In this document: one piece after another, positions 59,821 to 64,000 of the stretch
Layout of the letters: every line of letters begins with the position of its first letter
How positions within the stretch are numbered: the stretch's first letter is position 1
Origin: Glycomyces albidus
Lineage (GTDB): Bacteria > Actinomycetota > Actinomycetes > Mycobacteriales > Micromonosporaceae
Direction: 5' to 3'
Assembly (NCBI RefSeq): GCF_009451885.1
Contig: NZ_WIAO01000022.1
Coordinates: forward strand, 1 to 64,000
DNA length: 64,000 bases
Program-made: the position numbers and the translations under genes
The notes under the pieces: generated by a model
Database searches by the model: none
The model's input: only the letters and a program-made list of their open reading frames with translations
What the model was told of the DNA's origin: nothing

Positions 59821-60780
59821 ATGACTGCCTCTGCGCGCCCGGTGCCGCGCCTGCACGTCGTCACCGGGAAGGGCGGCACGGGAAAGACCTCGGTCGCCGC
59901 CGCGCTCGCCCTGGCGCTGGCAGGTCCCGGCAGACGTGTCCTGCTGGTGGAAGTCGAAGGACGCCAAGGGATCGCGTCGCTGTTCGGGACCGCGCCCCTC
60001 GGTTACGAGGAGCGTCATCTCGCGTCCGGCGCGGGCGGCGGGGAGGTCTTCGGGCAGTCGGTCGACGCCGACGAGGCGCTCCTGGACTACCTGGCGATGT
60101 TCTACCGGCTCGGCTCGGCCGGGCGGGTGCTGCAGAAGTTCGGGGCGATCGACTTCGCGACCACGATCGCGCCCGGACTGCGGGACATCCTGCTCACCGG
60201 GAAGCTCAAGGAGGCGGTGTCGCGGACCGAGTCGGGCCGGATGGCGTACGACGCGGTCGTGCTCGACGCGCCGCCGACGGGCCGGGTGGTGAAGTTCCTG
60301 AACGTCACGGTCGAGTCGGGCCGGCTCGCGAAGACGGGCCCGATCGGGAAGCACTCGCGGTCGGTGGCCCGGCTGCTGCATTCGTCGCAGACGGCGGTGC
60401 ATCTGGTGACGACGCCGGCGGCGATGCCGGTGCAGGAGACGATCGACGCGCACCGCGACCTGATGGCCGCGGACCTGCCCGTGGGCCGGATCATCATGAA
60501 CAAGGTGGCCGGTGCCAAGACCGGTGAGGTGACGTCGGAGGAACTCGAGGCCGGCCTCGCGAGGGCGGGCATCGCGCCGGACGAGTCCCTGGTGCGCGGG
60601 CTGGCCGCCGAGTACGAGTCGGCCCGGACCGAGATCCAGGCGGTCGACGCGTACCGGGACCGGCTCGAGCGGCTCGGCCGCCCGGTCGAGGAGCTGCCGC
60701 TCCTGCCCGAGGGGGTCGACCTGTCGGGGCTGTATCAGCTCGCCCGCGAGCTCAGGCCTGGAGGCCCGTATGAGGACTGA
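59821..60780 (+). CDS. ArsA/GET3-type ATPase, first of pair
   Basis: The 319-residue ATPase has the deviant Walker A VVTGKGGTGKTS near the N terminus, switch and Walker B-type VVLDAPPTGRVVKFLN, and a C-terminal helical part. It corresponds by position to M. tuberculosis Rv3679 of the Rv3679-Rv3680 pair. The arsenite-binding cysteines of true ArsA are absent, so protein sorting or another role is more likely. TAGACT (59808-59813) is 7 nt before the ATG at 59821, suggesting a leaderless mRNA. Confidence 0.9.
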   Translation: MTASARPVPRLHVVTGKGGTGKTSVAAALALALAGPGRRVLLVEVEGRQGIASLFGTAPLGYEERHLASGAGGGEVFGQSVDADEALLDYLAMFYRLGSAGRVLQKFGAIDFATTIAPGLRDILLTGKLKEAVSRTESGRMAYDAVVLDAPPTGRVVKFLNVTVESGRLAKTGPIGKHSRSVARLLHSSQTAVHLVTTPAAMPVQETIDAHRDLMAADLPVGRIIMNKVAGAKTGEVTSEELEAGLARAGIAPDESLVRGLAAEYESARTEIQAVDAYRDRLERLGRPVEELPLLPEGVDLSGLYQLARELRPGGPYED

Positions 60781-61894
60781 ACTCGACGTCGACGCGCTGC
60801 TCGGCAACGACGGCAAGCACGTCATCGCCTGCTGCGGCTCGGGCGGCGTGGGCAAGACCACGACCGCGGCGGCCCTGGCGCTGCGCGCGGCCGAGGTGCA
60901 CGGGCGCCGCACGGTGGTCCTCACGATCGACCCGGCCCGGCGGCTGGCGCAGTCGCTCGGCATGGAGGCCCTCGACAACACGCCCCGGCCGGTCGCCGGG
61001 GTGCGCGACGGGTCCCTCGACGCGATGATGCTCGACATGAAGCGCACCTTCGACGAGGTCGTGGCCTCGCACACCACGGAGGAGCGCGCGGCGGAGATCT
61101 TCGCGAACCCGTTCTACCAGGCGGTCTCCTCGACCTTCTCGGGCACGCAGGAGTACATGGCGATGGAGAAGCTGGGCCAGCTCCGCGCGACCGGCCGGTG
61201 GGACCTCATCGTCCTCGACACCCCGCCGTCGCGCTCGGCCCTGGACTTCCTGGACGCCCCCGCGAGACTGGCCCGGTTCCTCGACGGCCGCGTCATCCGC
61301 CTGCTCTCGGCCTCCACCCCGGGCGCCCGCCGTTCGATGCTGTCCCTCATGGGCGCCAGCGCGGCCGTGTTCACCCGGGTCTTCAACAAGGTCCTCGGCG
61401 GGCACCTGCTCACGGATGTCGCCGAATTCACTGCGAGTCTCGAGGACACGTTCGGCGGTTTCCGCAAGCGCGCGGAGGCAACCTTCCGGGCCCTCCAGGA
61501 CGACCAGACGTCGTTCCTGGTCATCGCCGCTCCCGAGCCGGCCGCGGTCGGCGAGGCCGTGTACTTCACCCGACGGCTCACGGAGGAGCGGATGCCGCTC
61601 GACGGCATGATCTTGAACCGCCTGACCCCGCTCGCCGCGGGTCTCTCTGCCGAACGCGCCCTGGGCGCGGCCGCGCAGCTCGAAGAGGCCGATGCGGACG
61701 ACCCGGTCGCTGCGGTGCTGCGCACCCATGCCGACCTGGCCCGCCGCCGCGCCGCCGAGGAGCGGGTGGCCGCCCGCTATGAGGCCGCATGCCCGGAGGT
61801 GCCGCAGCGGTGGCTTCCGTCGCTCGGGGTCGAGGTCGTCGATCTGGAGGACCTCCGCCGCTTCGGCGCCGCGGCAGCGGGCGTCGACCGCTGA
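60770..61894 (+). CDS. ArsA/GET3-type ATPase, second of pair
   Basis: The 374-residue partner overlaps the first by 11 bp. It has Walker A CCGSGGVGKTT, TIDPARRLAQSLG, VVASHTTEERAAEIFANPFYQ, the STFSGTQEYMAMEKL switch II region and LIVLDTPPSRSALDFLDAP. It corresponds to Rv3680. The two proteins likely form a heterodimeric ATPase, as inferred for the mycobacterial pair. No membrane partner gene is seen here. Confidence 0.9.
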   Translation: MRTELDVDALLGNDGKHVIACCGSGGVGKTTTAAALALRAAEVHGRRTVVLTIDPARRLAQSLGMEALDNTPRPVAGVRDGSLDAMMLDMKRTFDEVVASHTTEERAAEIFANPFYQAVSSTFSGTQEYMAMEKLGQLRATGRWDLIVLDTPPSRSALDFLDAPARLARFLDGRVIRLLSASTPGARRSMLSLMGASAAVFTRVFNKVLGGHLLTDVAEFTASLEDTFGGFRKRAEATFRALQDDQTSFLVIAAPEPAAVGEAVYFTRRLTEERMPLDGMILNRLTPLAAGLSAERALGAAAQLEEADADDPVAAVLRTHADLARRRAAEERVAARYEAACPEVPQRWLPSLGVEVVDLEDLRRFGAAAAGVDR

Positions 61895-62259
61895 ACACCC
61901 GGACCCGCTTGACCGCCTCCCGGCTGTTGCCGGTCTCGCCCGTTGCAGCCGAGGGCGATCGCTGACCCTGGGTAATCGGACGAGAGCACGGTCAGTAGTC
62001 GCTTGGCTCGGTATCGGTCGGCGAAGGCTGCTGGATTGAGCGATCCTTATCCGCGAACCGCTTGAATTTGGCGATCCCTGGTTTTTTCGGGAGCTCGGCT
62101 CTCAAGTTCTCTCGCGCACTTGTTCTATTTCGCGCGGGCAATCGGTTCTGTCGTTCGGTCGGATCTATTGTCGTTCTCTCGTCGTGCCGGTTGACGACTC
62201 CTTGGCCGTTGTTCATTTGGCGCCGCTGCGGTTGTCGCTTTCGGCGTCCTTGAATTTTT
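61895..62259. other. Gene-free, less GC-rich stretch before repeat copy B
   Basis: No gene is seen between the ArsA2 stop and the repeat. The stretch is AT-richer than the surrounding genes, has short T-runs near 62085 and 62256, and shows no terminator of note. Frames across it have no recognisable domains. Confidence 0.6.
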
Positions 62260-62522
62260 GGTGCGGGCGCGTCGGCTGGTCGCCGGCGCGCCCGCACGCA
62301 CGTTCTCCTCGCGAGGTGTTCTGGCAGGAGCCGCGCGGGAGTGCACTCCCGCGCGGTCTTCGGGGGCGGCCCCCGGGGTATCCCACATTCGCCGCCAGTC
62401 CTGCCAGAACCGGCACCACCTCCCTCCTCCTCCAACCACCACCAGGAGGAAGGTGTTTTTGCTACTAACGATCACAGATCAGGCAACCCGTGTACAGGAG
62501 CGATTCCACGCCTGTGGATAAC
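62260..62522 (-). repeat. Long inverted repeat, copy B
   Basis: This is the reverse complement of copy A (45451-45710), with two substitutions over the first 217 nt and a short variable stretch before the terminal hairpin. In copy B that hairpin has one mismatch. The DnaA-box sequence TTATCCACA is at 62513-62521 on the minus strand. The two copies point toward each other across about 16.5 kb. Confidence 0.9.
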
Positions 62523-62564
62523 TTCGCGAGTATCGCTTATTTTGCCTGGTGGTGAGCGTCAGAG

Positions 62565-62573
62565 TTATCCACA
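62565..62573 (+). other. DnaA-box sequence
   Basis: A consensus TTATCCACA lies 43 bp beyond the DnaA box of repeat copy B and in the opposite orientation. With the two boxes in the repeats it makes three such sites in the window. Confidence 0.45.
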
Positions 62574-62588
62574 GGGCGGGTACGTGAA

Positions 62589-62619
62589 CGGGCCCGGACG
62601 GTTGTGCCGTCCGGGCCCG
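62589..62619. terminator. Hairpin terminator after whiB
   Basis: CGGGCCCGGACGG (62589-62601) pairs perfectly with CCGTCCGGGCCCG (62607-62619) just beyond the whiB stop. Confidence 0.8.
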
Positions 62620-62655
62620 CAAGTATTCGTGACCGCCTGGCCGGCGGTCGGCCGG

Positions 62656-62982
62656 TCAGTAGTTGAGGTTCACCGGTATCCGGCGCCGGCTGCTCCTTCG
62701 GGCACTTCGCTGCTCTTCTTCGAGGGCGACTTCGAAGACCGCCCTCCATGAACGCACGTCGGCGTGCTTGCGCAGGAGCGCCCGCCGCTCCCGTTCGGTC
62801 ATGCCGCCCCAGACGCCGAACTCGATGCGATTGTCGAGTGCGTCCGCGAGGCATTCAAGCCGGACTGGACAACCCCGGCATACTTTCTTCGCATTGTTCT
62901 GCTCGGCCCCTTGAACGAACAAGGCGTCAGGATCCCCATCCTGGCAAAGTGCCTTGGTCGTCCAGTCGATCAGCAATCCCAT
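62656..62982 (-). CDS. wblA: WhiB-family Fe-S transcription factor (WblA/WhiB4 type)
   Basis: The 108-residue protein has the four [4Fe-4S] cysteines (13, 35, 38, 44) and the motif GVWGG (56-60), followed by MTERERRALLRK. The FVQGAEQNNAKK segment and the neighbours (two ArsA ATPases on one side, a class A PBP on the other) identify the WhiB4/WblA branch, which controls oxidative stress responses in mycobacteria and development and antibiotics in Streptomyces. I chose the ATG at 62982 because GGGGAGG lies 8 nt upstream; longer starts exist to 63015. Confidence 0.93.
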   Translation of the reverse strand: MGLLIDWTTKALCQDGDPDALFVQGAEQNNAKKVCRGCPVRLECLADALDNRIEFGVWGGMTERERRALLRKHADVRSWRAVFEVALEEEQRSARRSSRRRIPVNLNY

Positions 62983-63323
62983 CTGCATGACCTCCCCGTG
63001 AGATCTACCCTTCATACCCCCCGACGACTACAGTCGAGTGATCTCTCGATCACACAACGTCGCCATCAGAACGGACCCTACACCTCTTGTAAGTGTTTGA
63101 CTACTCTCCGAGACGAAAATCGGACTCCGTGGGACGGCTTCACCCCTACCGATCCTGATGCGAATGCGGCTCGCGATAATAACGATTCCAATACGGGGGC
63201 AGCTTCGAACCGCGTTCGCGGCGTACACCTTTCGGGCGCCGTTCCGGACGGATGCCGTGGCCGTGCTCAGTACATGTGCCCGGCGGTCCCCGCGCTTCCC
63301 GACGTCCGTTCTAATCTGAGGCG
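62983..63323. promoter_or_regulatory. Divergent promoter region between wblA and the PBP gene
   Basis: No gene is seen in these 341 bp. The stretch 63000-63200 is AT-richer than its surroundings. TAATCT (63312-63317) is the likely -10 box of the PBP gene, 6 nt before its GTG. Confidence 0.6.
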
Positions 63324-64000
63324 GTGGAGACCTTGAAACGCGACCGCAGTCCCCTCGGGGATGCCATAGCCCTGCTCGTCTGTGGCGTCCTGGCCGGGAT
63401 CCTCGCGGCCGCGGCCGCCTTCCCCCTGGCGGGGCTCTTCGGCATGGCCGCCGAGAACAGCATCCAGTCGTTCGAATCGCTGCCGACCGAGCTCACCCAA
63501 CCCACACTCCCGCAGACGTCCTATGTGTACGCATCGGATGGCGAAACCCTCATCACCTCCTTCTACGAGGAGAACCGCCGCGAGGTCTCACTCGACGAGG
63601 TCTCCCCTCTCATGGTCGACGCGCTGCTCGCCGCCGAGGACTCGAAGTTCTACGAGCACAACGGGGTCGACTGGGCCGGCATCGTCCGGGCCGCAGTGGC
63701 GAACCAAGGCGGGGATTCGCAGGGTGCATCGACCCTCACCATGCAGTTCGTTCGCAATACCCTGATCTACTCGGCCTCAACCATCGACGAGGTCATCGCC
63801 GCATCCGAGGACACCTACGAGCGCAAGCTTCGAGAAGCCCGGTTCGCCATGGCGGTCGAAGAAACGATGTCCAAAGAGGACATCCTCGAGGGTTATCTGA
63901 ACGTGATCTACCTCGGCAACCAGGCGTACGGCGTCCACGCCGGCTCGTACACCTACTTCAACAAGCCCCCCAGCGAACTCGAGCTGTGGGAGGCCGCCAC
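63324..64000 (+). CDS. Class A penicillin-binding protein (PonA2-like), 3' end outside window
   Basis: The first 225 residues are visible. A short basic cytoplasmic end and one TM (about 13-37) precede the GT51 glycosyltransferase domain with AAEDSKFYEHNGVDW (catalytic Glu105), GASTLTMQFVRN and RKLREARFAMAVEETMSKEDILEGYLNVIYLG. The transpeptidase domain lies beyond the window. By position it corresponds to ponA2 (Rv3682), downstream of whiB4. The GTG at 63324 stands 6 nt after TAATCT, a leaderless arrangement. Confidence 0.9.
   Translation, partial: METLKRDRSPLGDAIALLVCGVLAGILAAAAAFPLAGLFGMAAENSIQSFESLPTELTQPTLPQTSYVYASDGETLITSFYEENRREVSLDEVSPLMVDALLAAEDSKFYEHNGVDWAGIVRAAVANQGGDSQGASTLTMQFVRNTLIYSASTIDEVIAASEDTYERKLREARFAMAVEETMSKEDILEGYLNVIYLGNQAYGVHAGSYTYFNKPPSELELWEAA

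Noticed and set aside
62513-62573. Chromosomal origin (oriC) suggested by DnaA-box sequences
   Set aside because: Only two boxes lie here, with no dnaA or dnaN, no box cluster and no AT-rich unwinding element. A true oriC is not supported.

Overview
The window is a high-GC actinobacterial chromosome segment. A WblA/WhiB4-type WhiB protein, CarD, WhiJ-like pairs (XRE regulator with a DUF397 protein), a DUF574 methyltransferase and an LPXTG protein all point to a filamentous or mycelial actinomycete. I infer a Glycomyces/Stackebrandtia-like organism, but the sequence alone does not prove the genus. Most of the window is ordinary chromosome with short gaps and many perfect hairpin terminators. 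At least fifteen genes start 6-7 nt after a TANNNT -10 box, which suggests widespread leaderless transcription.

Left part (1-16.7 kb): the end of a proline-rich DUF4190 protein; nagA with a divergent DeoR regulator; an NTF2-like protein divergent from a TetR regulator; two paralogous permease-like membrane proteins; DUF3180-folK-folB; a voltage-sensor-like membrane protein divergent from glpD; tRNA-Arg(CCT) next to an odd protein with three zinc-ribbon-like modules; and a two-component system divergent from an MmpL/RND exporter.

Accessory part (16.7-22.1 kb): a low-GC patch with nested hairpins, a two-TM protein paired with a double-HTH protein, an unknown 121-residue protein, a WhiJ-like locus (DUF397 plus a frameshifted XRE/DUF5753 gene behind a cluster of ATGTGCA repeats), and a DUF574 methyltransferase.

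Envelope part (22.2-43.7 kb): an LCP ligase, a UDP-glucuronate decarboxylase-like enzyme, an initiating sugar-phosphate transferase, a GT4 glycosyltransferase and a CDP-alcohol phosphatidyltransferase together look like a cell-surface glycopolymer set. Then come a glutamate-cysteine ligase-like protein, glyA, an LPXTG surface protein, a P1 peptidase, a GH114-like lipoprotein, a TPR-like/GGDEF diguanylate cyclase, a zinc-ribbon membrane protein and three tandem LCP paralogues.

Right part (43.9-64 kb): a siderophore-interacting protein behind an IdeR/DtxR-type iron box; an ABC exporter operon that begins with a 37-residue membrane protein, divergent from an orphan NarL-type kinase; tRNA-Tyr; a YajQ protein; a RecD2-type helicase; carD-ispF without ispD; a fumarylacetoacetase homologue lacking the catalytic histidine; RidA/DUF4177; and the conserved block of two ArsA-type ATPases, whiB4/wblA and a class A PBP.

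The most unusual structure is a long, nearly identical inverted repeat of about 260 bp (45451-45710 and 62260-62522). It is non-coding, heavily folded (12-bp outer stem, 26-nt palindrome, 14-bp terminal hairpin), has a DnaA-box sequence at its outer edge, and brackets about 16.5 kb of chromosome.
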